A stretch of 36,088 nt of DNA from the NCBI GenBank assembly GCA_022426155.1, contig JAKMEE010000045.1:1-36088 (forward strand), written 5' to 3'. Under the pieces are notes generated by a model. That model saw only the letters and a list, made by a program, of their open reading frames with translations, made no database searches and was not told the DNA's origin. Shown here in pieces: positions 6,695 through 15,240 of the stretch. Position 1 is the first letter of the stretch; each line of letters opens with the position of its first letter. The position numbers were made by a program, and so were the translations under genes. The DNA comes from Candidatus Poseidonia sp. Lineage in GTDB: Archaea; Thermoplasmatota; Poseidoniia; Poseidoniales; Poseidoniaceae.

Positions 6695-8938
6695 TTATTC
6701 TTCTTCGGAACGGCTCAGGCTCATAGGTATTTTCGCCGCAAAAGGTTGTGTATCCATCCGGCCGTTAAGTTCGATGTCAACGATGGAATTATCACCGGAT
6801 AGCTCTACAGTGAGGAAAGTGCGGTGACCTTTCTTGAGGGTATCTAAAAACACCTCTTCGCCTTGGAAAAGGAATCGAGGTTCAACATGAGTCACGGTCA
6901 AAGGTTGTCCTTCAGGCGCATCAAACCTCAATGCTGCAAGGTCCCAATCACCCTCAATGACATGTAAACCAATCACCAATGGCCATGCAGAAGGTGTTTT
7001 CGCCATCCGTGAGTCAAGATGCCATACGGCTAGATCTAATCCTTCAGTTCGGTGCTTTAATGCAGGTGTGCCCCATGCACTTACACCGTCTTCCCATTCC
7101 AATTGGGCTACGGCATGGAGGGCACGTACCAAATCTCGTTGTGTTGCATGAACGTTAAGTTCACCTGAGTCTAATCGCTCTTTATACCAAGCTAAACGCT
7201 CTTTCATGGCCAAGAGTTCAAGTCCATAATTTCGGTTTCTTCGGGCGCTAATGAGCACAAATGCAACCGGTAACAAAAACAATCCTCCAAGGAACCATCT
7301 CGCAATTTCACCCCACTTGACGGCCTCATCACTCGGCGGGAACCACGGTTCATCTCCTTCGTCAATGAGTTGGTAAGCAGGATTAATCGTGTATTCCAAT
7401 GGGGGAACGTTCTCTCCCCAGAGGTGTTGGGTCCCCATACTCGAATTGATCAGGCGGATTTGAAGAAAATGTGTGCCTCGGCCAACTTGACCACTGACAC
7501 GTATTCCATCAGATGTCAGAACGGAAGGTGCTGTTGACAATGGTTCAGATGTGGTTTGATCAATGTCCCATAGGACGGCTTCGAGGTTGCTGACATTCCC
7601 GATAATTTCAAACTGAATAAAATGAACTGAGTCTTCCCAACCAGGGACGGAAATGCGGTAGGTATCAGAGGTGTCATGAACGGCGAGGGTTAACTCTCCT
7701 CGTGTTGATGAATTAATGGATGCCAATGGCCATGAGGCATTCGATTGATTCAGGTCCATCAAGCGAGAGGATGGGGCCTCAATCCCGCTTCCAGCATCTG
7801 TGAATTCATGCATTAAAAATTCGACTGAGAATGCAGGTGAATCACTCACCACCAGCCGACCACCTACAATTTCTGGATAGGGGAAGACGCGTATTGATTC
7901 ACCCTTTTCAAGGGTCCGTAATTCACCCTCAATCCAATTGCCGTTCAATAATTGGTCCACTCGCAAAGTGACACTGCCGAGACGAGAATGAAGGTCCATG
8001 GACCTCGTGTCGTTCCAATCAAACGGTGAGATTGTGGCGCTGTGACCCAATAATGTCGTCCCATAGAGCAAATCTTTGCCAATGAGTGAAGTGCTAGGTT
8101 GGGCATCGTAGGTCATGAGCATGGCCGACCAAACCGTTGGGCTTATTTCACTCGAAATACGAGCCACTATCCGTCCATCAGTTGGTGCCACCCACCACTG
8201 TGCAAGTGGCTCAGAAAGTGTTGATTCTTGACCGGATATGTATGTTGTTAATTCAGTGTATCCTTGTTCGCCAGATAGGCTTCCATTCAGGAGAATCTCA
8301 CTTTCTTGATTCTGGAAATACATCTCGACACTGGTGGCCTTATGGAGATCAAGCCATTGCCATTCAAGGGTCTGTCCTTCAGTCATTTCAATGGCAATAA
8401 ATTCATCATGTTCTGATTCTATGACACCACTATGAATGGCGCTTTCAACGAGTTCGGTAGGAGGGTACGAGGCCAAAGAACCTCGCAAAACATCCATGCA
8501 ATCTGCTGCAAGCGTGCAGGCTGCTGTAGTGGTGTAGGTGACTTGAGTTGATGGACTCGGGCGCAATGTTGGGAAATTATCAGAGATGTTGGTTCGTAGG
8601 AAGTAGGCAGCATCTTGAGCAGTTTCAGATGAAATGGACATGTTGAGGGATGTGTCATTCTCAGTGAAATGCATGATTCGTAAACCATTTGAGAGACTCC
8701 CGGTATCAGATTGCAAGGTGACAGAGCAACTGTCACAGGCCACGGTTAGAGACACATAGGTGCCAGCCTGGACAGAAATATCGTTCTGATAAGGTGCTGT
8801 ATTGTCGAGAGATATCTGAACAATCCGGCCATCGACAAGCGCCTCGTTCGAAGCATTGCTTTGGGCAGTGACAGGCAAGGTCATTGAAAGCAAGACGATA
8901 AGAAAGAAGGCCAGTCCACGCTGGTTGATACCTCCCAT
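6695..8938 (-). CDS. Large single-pass surface protein with cytosolic C-terminal domain
   Basis: The protein is 747 residues. A signal peptide (residues 1-25, ending near VTAQS) precedes about 520 residues of extracytoplasmic beta-rich sequence with many Asn-X-Ser/Thr sequons. A single membrane helix (about 545-565) is followed by a basic stop-transfer RRNRNYG and a cytosolic part of about 180 residues starting with a charged helix (MKERLAWYKERL) and ending in a beta-rich region. The ectodomain has repeated beta-sandwich-like segments but I recognise no named family. It may sense or bind extracellular polymers and signal inward, which is inference only. It is transcribed alone from the minus strand. 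Confidence 0.7.
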   Translation of the reverse strand: MGGINQRGLAFFLIVLLSMTLPVTAQSNASNEALVDGRIVQISLDNTAPYQNDISVQAGTYVSLTVACDSCSVTLQSDTGSLSNGLRIMHFTENDTSLNMSISSETAQDAAYFLRTNISDNFPTLRPSPSTQVTYTTTAACTLAADCMDVLRGSLASYPPTELVESAIHSGVIESEHDEFIAIEMTEGQTLEWQWLDLHKATSVEMYFQNQESEILLNGSLSGEQGYTELTTYISGQESTLSEPLAQWWVAPTDGRIVARISSEISPTVWSAMLMTYDAQPSTSLIGKDLLYGTTLLGHSATISPFDWNDTRSMDLHSRLGSVTLRVDQLLNGNWIEGELRTLEKGESIRVFPYPEIVGGRLVVSDSPAFSVEFLMHEFTDAGSGIEAPSSRLMDLNQSNASWPLASINSSTRGELTLAVHDTSDTYRISVPGWEDSVHFIQFEIIGNVSNLEAVLWDIDQTTSEPLSTAPSVLTSDGIRVSGQVGRGTHFLQIRLINSSMGTQHLWGENVPPLEYTINPAYQLIDEGDEPWFPPSDEAVKWGEIARWFLGGLFLLPVAFVLISARRNRNYGLELLAMKERLAWYKERLDSGELNVHATQRDLVRALHAVAQLEWEDGVSAWGTPALKHRTEGLDLAVWHLDSRMAKTPSAWPLVIGLHVIEGDWDLAALRFDAPEGQPLTVTHVEPRFLFQGEEVFLDTLKKGHRTFLTVELSGDNSIVDIELNGRMDTQPFAAKIPMSLSRSEEE

Positions 8939-9007
8939 GGACTACGGTAGGGGTGTTGTCTTTCAAATCAACCCCTCAAAGTTGTTCAAACCCTTGAAGA
9001 AGCGAAG

Positions 9008-10795
9008 GTGACACGGCACACCATGACGGGCGATTTGGCACGCACAGTTTTGCACCGTCACCGTTTTGCTCGTATTTGGGGCCTTGGTGACCGAAAAGCC
9101 CCTGCTGCTCGCACACCGTGTTTGGTAGCCATGCCGCAGGATCTTGAGATTTCTCCCAACATCGCTCCATTTCTAGCCGTCAAATCTGATGATTTGCCAG
9201 CCGAATTAACGCTCGAAGCTCGTCTTCCTCTCTCTCCACCAAATTTTGATGAACTCTCTCCGAATTATTCAGTTAACTTAGGCCATGTCCTTCCTCCATC
9301 CCTTGAGGAAGCGAATGCAGGTGAACGCCAAGGTACCTCAGCCCTTTTACCAGTTTCCTGGCAACGAATGAATCATGATCCTGAGTTAATGGATACCAAC
9401 CTTCGTCCTGAAATTGTCGTACTAACCGATGCGGTCCAACTCGCAGGGCAGCCCAAAAAATTAGTTGATGCTCTTATCGTTCTCAAACAACGATTCCCCG
9501 GTGCTCTTTTGTGGGCGCCAGGACTTGCAGGCCCAGACAATATTGGAGTCCTAGCGTGGATGGGTGTGGACCTCTTTGACACTGGGAGAAGCCATGAAGC
9601 ATGTGCTGCCGGTGCATTGCTCACCATGCAAGGCCCACGGTTCCCACTTGCGCATGAATCCTCTGAAATGGAGTCTCAGCACAGACATTGGAGATTAGCT
9701 CTGGATGAACTTCATGCAGCCATAGAACATGATTCCTTGCGAACGCTTGCGGAACGACAATCACTTTCGAGTCCGAGATTGGTTGAGCATCTTCGATATC
9801 ATGACGCAGTGTGTGCTAACTTGAAGGGACTCTTGACATCGCACGTTCACCAAACACGCTCCTTCCCCAGTTACAGTTCTACTTCATTTCTTGATCCATT
9901 GGTGATTGATTGGGAACGCTTTATGATTGAAGATTACGAGGCCCCAGAGCCAGTTCGAGATGTCATGATTCTCCTGCCCTGTTCAGCTCGAAAACCATAC
10001 AGGCTTTCAAAATCTCACGGCCGATTTTTGCGGGCTATTGGAGGGACTGCCTGCCATGAGGTCATGATGACATCCCCCCTTGGATTGGTTCCCAGAGACC
10101 TTGAAGATGTCTGGCCAGCATCTCACTATGATGTCCCAGTGACCGGTGATTGGACCATGGAGGAATTGGCTCGAGTCAAACGGATGTTAATCGAACATGT
10201 TGCAAAACAAGGTTACCAACGTATCATCAATCATACTGACATGGACCTCTCCTTCCTCAAAGTGGATGTGGTTGATACACGCAAGGGTCGATCTGCAGGT
10301 GACCATGATGCACTAGGTGAATTAACTCAGGCCGTGAAAGATGCGGTAGCAACTTTTGAATTACGTCATCAAAAGAATTCCAATCGTCTCAAGCAGCATT
10401 ACATGAGCATTGCTAGAAAACAACATCGCAACGATGCTTGGCTGAATGAAATCAAGGTTCGCGGAAAATTACCTCGTTGGCGCCTTGAGGCCAACGGTGA
10501 ACAGATGGCAGTTTGGTCAATAGACCGTAATGGGTTTTCTTTCTCGAGAGCTTCCATTGATTTGTTAGGCCAACATCGTTCCTTGCCAATGATTTCTCTT
10601 CATGATGATGTCGTCTGGAAAGGCGATGTATTTTCCCACCTCGTCAAATCATACGACGCAGACATACGCCAGGGAGACGATCTCTTGGTGATGCAGGGCG
10701 AACAAGTCCTCGGTTTAGCACGTGCTTCTGCCCCTGCTTGGGAGTGGAACGGCACACCGGGCAGTTTGGCGAAGTCCCATCAAAGGCGAAAATAA
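9008..10795 (+). CDS. arcS: Archaeosine synthase ArcS
   Basis: ArcS converts preQ0 at tRNA position 15 toward archaeosine, downstream of TgtA, stabilising the archaeal tRNA core. The 595-residue protein has a degenerate tRNA-guanine-transglycosylase-like N-terminal region, then the ArcS hallmark PCX3KPYX2SX2H (PCSARKPYRLSKSH, starting near residue 324). Next come SPLGLVPRDLEDVWPASHYD and the PVTGDW motif, a central region, and a C-terminal PUA-like RNA-binding domain (about residues 500-585) containing GDDLLVMQGEQVLGLARA. The GTG at 9008 is the longest start; ATG 9023 is equally plausible. It sits just upstream of the uS15 gene, so translation-related genes are grouped. Assignment rests on the diagnostic motif and domain order. 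Confidence 0.88.
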   Translation: MTRHTMTGDLARTVLHRHRFARIWGLGDRKAPAARTPCLVAMPQDLEISPNIAPFLAVKSDDLPAELTLEARLPLSPPNFDELSPNYSVNLGHVLPPSLEEANAGERQGTSALLPVSWQRMNHDPELMDTNLRPEIVVLTDAVQLAGQPKKLVDALIVLKQRFPGALLWAPGLAGPDNIGVLAWMGVDLFDTGRSHEACAAGALLTMQGPRFPLAHESSEMESQHRHWRLALDELHAAIEHDSLRTLAERQSLSSPRLVEHLRYHDAVCANLKGLLTSHVHQTRSFPSYSSTSFLDPLVIDWERFMIEDYEAPEPVRDVMILLPCSARKPYRLSKSHGRFLRAIGGTACHEVMMTSPLGLVPRDLEDVWPASHYDVPVTGDWTMEELARVKRMLIEHVAKQGYQRIINHTDMDLSFLKVDVVDTRKGRSAGDHDALGELTQAVKDAVATFELRHQKNSNRLKQHYMSIARKQHRNDAWLNEIKVRGKLPRWRLEANGEQMAVWSIDRNGFSFSRASIDLLGQHRSLPMISLHDDVVWKGDVFSHLVKSYDADIRQGDDLLVMQGEQVLGLARASAPAWEWNGTPGSLAKSHQRRK

Positions 10796-10881
10796 GCAAG
10801 TGAACGCTGTATGGAGCCGCCTTAAGTGTGCGGAGTCATTAAGAAGGGGGGATAAGTCGCAAGGTCGCTTGGTGATGCTAA

Positions 10882-11340
10882 ATGGCACGTATGTACAAGT
10901 CCCGAAAAGGAAAGAGTGGCTCAGACCGTCCTCACGTTAGCGAGGCTCCAGCTTGGTCGAACAAGGACAAAGCAGGGATTACATCCCTCATTTTGGACCT
11001 TGCACGATCTGGTAATTCAACTGCACAAATCGGTACGATTCTTCGTGACCAACACGCCGTTCCAGACGTCCGTTTGATACTCGGCATGCGCATCGGCCAA
11101 GTTCTTCGAGACAATGACATGGCAGGCGCCTACCCCGAGGATATGATGAATCTGATGCGCCAAGCAGTGGCGATCATCAACCATTTGGGCGCTGGCAACC
11201 ACAAAGACATTCACAACAAGCGGGCCTTGGAAATTACCGAGGCTAAAATCCGCCGTCTTGCTAATTATTACAAAGATGAAAAGCGCCTTCCAGCAGATTG
11301 GCGCTACAAGCGTGAAGAACTTCGTTTGATGGTCGAGTGA
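10882..11340 (+). CDS. rps15: Ribosomal protein uS15 (archaeal S15)
   Basis: This small-subunit protein binds 16S rRNA early in assembly. The 152-residue length matches the archaeal/eukaryotic form, with the N-terminal extension beginning MARMYKSRKGKSGS. The conserved core includes QIGTILRDQHAVPDVRL in the extension and DIHNKRALEITEAKIRRLANYYK in the rRNA-binding helices. A GGTGAT sequence lies upstream of the ATG at 10882. In many archaea this gene is followed by a RecJ/GAN-like nuclease gene, which bears on the reading of the next gene. Confidence 0.95.
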   Translation: MARMYKSRKGKSGSDRPHVSEAPAWSNKDKAGITSLILDLARSGNSTAQIGTILRDQHAVPDVRLILGMRIGQVLRDNDMAGAYPEDMMNLMRQAVAIINHLGAGNHKDIHNKRALEITEAKIRRLANYYKDEKRLPADWRYKREELRLMVE

Positions 11341-11398
11341 CACCTTCCATCAAAGGCAACTTCTTGAGGGGTCGCCGTCTAACTTGGACGGGATAACC

Positions 11399-12322
11399 AT
11401 GCATGACCTACTCAGTGCTCCGTTTTTTGCGGACCTGTCAGATTATTTTCAGGCATTGTCGAAACGCTTGCAGTCTGCTTCTATCCTGCATTTACACGCC
11501 CCGGCTAGTCTTGAGGGGCTTCTGGCGATTGGGCAACTTGAAGCAGCCTGTCTGGATTCAGGAATCAAATACACTCGTCGCTTTTTCCCTGCCAAGTCCC
11601 ACCGCCCACGGGATGAAACCGTTGCCTTCTCTTTGCCAACAAAAGGCCTGGCCGTGTATTTCTTGCCAGAAGAGGAAACATGGGCGCTCTCCGACCTTGA
11701 TCAAGAGGAGATCATCAAATTAGTTCCACTCTCAACTCGAGTCCAAATGGGCTCGAAAAACCGTCAACATCTCGGTGCTGTTGACTGTGTCCTTCAGGCC
11801 ACTGCTCTGGCCTCCAGCATGGCGCCAAATGGACGTAGAGTTCGTTCACTTCGTCCCTTTGCATCGTTGGGACTCTGGTTGCGTGGAGCCTTGGACACGA
11901 GTTTCGACCCGATTCACACTTCTTTGCGGGTTCACTTGCGAGACGAAGGCACGATTCGGGTCGTTCCACTTACTGAAGTTCCTCTAACTGCTACCGGTAT
12001 GATTCCAGGATTGTCTGAACGACAATGCGGTAAATTGAGGAAAGCATGGCCAAAAATGGACCTTGAGCAACGAACCACCGCCTTGAGTGAACTGATTCTT
12101 CCTTGCTTGACTCATGCCTCTTTATCGACGCCACGTTTGGAAGAATTGGTCTGGAAACGGATGTTGAACGGGGATGAGTCCATGGATTTGGCAAGTCAGG
12201 TATTTTTAGTGCAACAAGTGTGGCCAGGAACTCATGATGAGGCCAAAATGCACGCTGCAAAACTTCTCGATCAGTGGCTTCAATCCGGTCGTTTAATGAT
12301 GAATTCAGAAGCGACGGGTTGA
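11399..12322 (+). CDS. Possible degenerate DHH/RecJ-like protein
   Basis: The product is about 307 residues with no signal or membrane segment. Residues 20-62 follow the pattern of the first DHH-family motif: a helix, a short strand (SILHLH), a loop PASLEG where nucleases have HNDADG, then a helix and GIKYTRRF. The catalytic Asp residues would be replaced by Ser and Glu. Gene order (immediately after uS15) matches that of archaeal GAN/RecJ nucleases, which bind the GINS complex of the replicative helicase. I therefore suggest an inactivated RecJ-like, Cdc45-like protein, but the similarity is weak and limited to one motif. It could be an unrelated helical protein. The ATG at 11399 is preferred over TTG 11384. 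Confidence 0.45.
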   Translation: MHDLLSAPFFADLSDYFQALSKRLQSASILHLHAPASLEGLLAIGQLEAACLDSGIKYTRRFFPAKSHRPRDETVAFSLPTKGLAVYFLPEEETWALSDLDQEEIIKLVPLSTRVQMGSKNRQHLGAVDCVLQATALASSMAPNGRRVRSLRPFASLGLWLRGALDTSFDPIHTSLRVHLRDEGTIRVVPLTEVPLTATGMIPGLSERQCGKLRKAWPKMDLEQRTTALSELILPCLTHASLSTPRLEELVWKRMLNGDESMDLASQVFLVQQVWPGTHDEAKMHAAKLLDQWLQSGRLMMNSEATG

Positions 12323-12347
12323 AACCCTTCGCCACTCTCCCCGTTGT

Positions 12348-12698
12348 ATGGCCATTGAACGTTTGCTTACAGGAAGCATCCAGAATCAAATTCAAGAATT
12401 GATGTCAACCGAAGATTTGGTGATTGAGGCATTTCGTGACTTAGTTAAGGATGAATTGAAGGCTCACATTCGAGCCAAAGTCGATGATGACCCTGATTTG
12501 AAAGCTGAAATCAAGGAGGCAGTAGCCTATTATTTCCATTCCAAGGCACGGAATATCTATGCTGAATTGAAGGCCACTCGTGCCGCCACACGGCTTGGAT
12601 TGCGCCTGCTCCCTGATGAATTACAGGGCGAAGTTGGAGAAGCAATCGTCACTTTGTTTGAAAAGGAACTTGGGGCTTTGCTTGAGAAGGCAATTTGA
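12348..12698 (+). CDS. Helical hypothetical protein, 116 aa
   Basis: The protein is entirely helical in appearance and highly charged, with EDLVIEAFRDLVKDELKAHI and a C-terminal amphipathic stretch. It has no cysteine, signal or membrane segment. It follows the uS15 and DHH-like genes on the same strand with a 25-bp gap and may belong to that operon. I recognise no family. Its size and helicity would suit a small subunit of a larger complex, but nothing in the sequence shows this. Confidence 0.6.
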   Translation: MAIERLLTGSIQNQIQELMSTEDLVIEAFRDLVKDELKAHIRAKVDDDPDLKAEIKEAVAYYFHSKARNIYAELKATRAATRLGLRLLPDELQGEVGEAIVTLFEKELGALLEKAI

Positions 12699-12765
12699 GC
12701 CTCTCAGGGCACAAATTGAGAGTTCAAGTTATGTGCCGATAATCGTTCGCAGGGTTGAGTCTCCT

Positions 12766-14790
12766 ATGCGTGTTCCCTTTTTCATGCTCGTTGTCCTTCT
12801 TGGGACGTTGATGTTGCCTCTGGTTTCTCATCCTGCTGCCGCGGCTGATTCGGATGAGGTCCTGGTTTGTTGTGATGCATCTGAAGTGGATTTGTATCTG
12901 ATCGGGAGTGATAGCAACAAAAAATTGACACCTTTTGCCAAAGAATTGGGTGATGATTCACAATCCACTGTGGTTGAAAACTCATTCACCTCACAGGAGT
13001 TGATTGGTCGATGGGTTCTTGCCGATACATGGGCTGGTGATGTTCCAGCTTCAACTTGGACGTTTTCAATGGAGTATACCGTTTCGAATGCAGCTGGCGC
13101 ACAGGTAAATGCCACCGCAACTGTCCTGGTGGGTTCAAAGAGTTTCAGCGCCCAAACCGATGCCTCCTCCTCCTTCCTTGCACAAGGTTCGGGAACGATG
13201 GTCTTCGATATCGAGGTGGAATCTTTTTCCATCTCAGGTTCGAACAAAGTGGAATTGGAATTGGAAGCACAAGGAGTTGTGTTCAGTGTTCCTGCAGGGG
13301 ACGCGAAATTAGAATTCCTTTGGGGCAGTGAAGAAGATGATTCCTCCCTTCAAGCAACACTTCCTCTCCTTGACATTATGATTCTTGAGCCCGAAGTTGA
13401 AGGGTCAGAAGTTTACGTATCTGTCACACTTGACTCACCATGGGGGATGTCAACACTCGCTCTTTCCGATAGTATCGGACTCAAAGTCAACGGTCAAGAT
13501 GTAGGTGGAGATCCGATTGAGACTGCTTCTGGAGACACGGTTCGAGTTACTTGGACATGGACCGATGCACAAGGAGGTGTTGAAACGATAGAGGTTGGGG
13601 TTGAGTTGAAATTCCAAGCATCGAAACCTGCCCTCACAGGTTCAACCTCGTTTGAAATTGAAACATTTGATTCCACGGGTGGAACGGGAACTTACTACCC
13701 TCCCGATGAACCTCTCCGCACCAACGGTGATGGAAGTTCACTTGATGTTCGTATTGAGATGGAACTTTCTCCAACCAATGGGAAACTTGAATTGAAGAAA
13801 TCCACCATCATCACAGTCGACAATGAAATGGCCTTTTGGATGCGTTGGGGGTTGGACCACATTGGAGATGAAACCCCAGCCCTTTCTGCTCCAATCCGTG
13901 CGTTTGCAGCAGGTGGAGTCTCCGATGACGACCGAGTAAGCCGGTCCATTGAAGAAGTTGAAATTGATGAATTTCAACGACAAATGATTGACTTGGCTCC
14001 TCTTTATTTGTCCTCTGGAATGGGCCTTGATTCAGGTGAACTCCTTGGTAACTTCAGAGATTTCACGACCTCCCCCGAGATCGAATTGGATCTCAATGGG
14101 AATTCAGATGTTGTGAATCATCCTGTGACATTAAAATTCACGACGATTGAACAAGTTTCCAATGGGGAAAGAATTGACCTACTTCGTAATTTTATTGTTG
14201 TCCAACCCGTAGAATTGTGGAGTGAATATTCGTTAGACCTCAAAGCAACTTCTACCTCATTTTCAGCGTTCAGTTATTCGGCACTTCAGGAAACTGAAGA
14301 ATTGGACATGACCATCATGAGATTTCCATGGGGTGACCAAATTGTCTTGCGTGGAGAGGGTATTGATCAAGGTGAATCATTCTCCCTTGCGACCGTACCA
14401 ACAACTTCAGTCATTGACTCCCCAATGCCTCTCTCAGTTATTTCAGTCATTGCATGTCTTGCAGCCTTTGTCATCGCCATGCGTTTGACTCGAGAACGCA
14501 AGAGAACGTATTTCTACATGGAAATGATTTTCCTGCCGGTGGTAGCCCTGATACAATTATTTGGCTATCCTGCTCCATTTGTCGGTGTAGTGATCATCGG
14601 GATGTCGGTCATTTGGTGGGTGACTGCACTGGCGAGCCCTCGTACACAACCCCGTGGTGGAAGTGCTCGAAGCCAACATCCCACCATCCCTTGTCCAGCC
14701 TGCCAGGTGATGAACCCAGTTGTCACCAATGAACGCCCTCACCGCTTTGCCTGTGAGGGATGCCAAAGAATCATCAAACTCGTCGCTTGA
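12766..14790 (+). CDS. Surface protein with three C-terminal membrane helices and a cytosolic zinc ribbon
   Basis: From the ATG at 12766 the protein is about 674 residues. It has a signal peptide ending near SHPAAAADS, then about 520 residues of extracytoplasmic Ig-like beta-sandwich repeats rich in Ser/Thr/acidic residues. A hydrophobic region of about three helices (about 550-625) follows, and then a cytosolic end with a zinc ribbon (CPAC ... CEGC, from about residue 643). The in-frame start at 12580 would overlap the previous gene and place 60 basic residues before the signal, so it is rejected. It may sense surface conditions through the ectodomain and bind a cytosolic partner through the ribbon. 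That is inference. Confidence 0.7.
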   Translation: MRVPFFMLVVLLGTLMLPLVSHPAAAADSDEVLVCCDASEVDLYLIGSDSNKKLTPFAKELGDDSQSTVVENSFTSQELIGRWVLADTWAGDVPASTWTFSMEYTVSNAAGAQVNATATVLVGSKSFSAQTDASSSFLAQGSGTMVFDIEVESFSISGSNKVELELEAQGVVFSVPAGDAKLEFLWGSEEDDSSLQATLPLLDIMILEPEVEGSEVYVSVTLDSPWGMSTLALSDSIGLKVNGQDVGGDPIETASGDTVRVTWTWTDAQGGVETIEVGVELKFQASKPALTGSTSFEIETFDSTGGTGTYYPPDEPLRTNGDGSSLDVRIEMELSPTNGKLELKKSTIITVDNEMAFWMRWGLDHIGDETPALSAPIRAFAAGGVSDDDRVSRSIEEVEIDEFQRQMIDLAPLYLSSGMGLDSGELLGNFRDFTTSPEIELDLNGNSDVVNHPVTLKFTTIEQVSNGERIDLLRNFIVVQPVELWSEYSLDLKATSTSFSAFSYSALQETEELDMTIMRFPWGDQIVLRGEGIDQGESFSLATVPTTSVIDSPMPLSVISVIACLAAFVIAMRLTRERKRTYFYMEMIFLPVVALIQLFGYPAPFVGVVIIGMSVIWWVTALASPRTQPRGGSARSQHPTIPCPACQVMNPVVTNERPHRFACEGCQRIIKLVA

Positions 14791-14791
14791 T

Positions 14792-15202
14792 TCAAAGTTT
14801 CAGATCTTTGAGGTTTGAAACCACTTCTACCGCATGGGCATAATCTGAGGGTGAGAAATAACCGATGAATTCTTTATTATCATCTACAGCTACAACTGCT
14901 TGAGGATTGCGTTGTTTGATTGAATCAAGAACATTCTTCAGAGATTCTTCAAGTGTTACGGTCATGAAATCCATTTCCATAAATTCATGACATTTTGCGG
15001 AACAACTGTCTGCTCCATCGCTGAGGGCCTTGAGCATTTGTCGGTGACCAAGAACTCCTTTGACATGATTATCATCGTCAAGGACAACAAGGATTCCACC
15101 AGCGACTGTGAGGAGTCGCTTTGCCCCCTCCTGTAGGGAGTCATCTAAGCCCACAGTCATGTGTTCATCATCAAGTTTGAGGCTGGATACGGTTTTGCCC
15201 AT
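14792..15202 (-). CDS. CBS-domain pair protein
   Basis: This 136-residue protein consists of two CBS motifs and little else. The first runs over about residues 10-60 (MTVGLDDSLQEGAKRLL ... GILVVLDDDNHVKGVL) and the second over about 72-125 (FMTVTLEESLKNVLDSI ... AVVAVDDNKEFIGYF). Such pairs bind adenosyl nucleotides (AMP, ATP, SAM) and usually regulate another protein; here the partner is unknown. Two cysteines in the inter-motif stretch (SCSAKCHEF) are unusual for the family and could be redox- or metal-sensitive. The gene ends one base from the convergent surface-protein gene and lies downstream of gltX on the same strand. Confidence 0.85.
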   Translation of the reverse strand: MGKTVSSLKLDDEHMTVGLDDSLQEGAKRLLTVAGGILVVLDDDNHVKGVLGHRQMLKALSDGADSCSAKCHEFMEMDFMTVTLEESLKNVLDSIKQRNPQAVVAVDDNKEFIGYFSPSDYAHAVEVVSNLKDLKL

Positions 15203-15240
15203 AGTGAACCTACAGGTCCCCGTCCCTATCTATCTTACTT

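Noticed and set aside
12316-12327. GGGTT/AACCC inverted repeat at the stop of the DHH-like gene
   Set aside because: The loop is only two bases and no T-run follows, so it is not a credible terminator.
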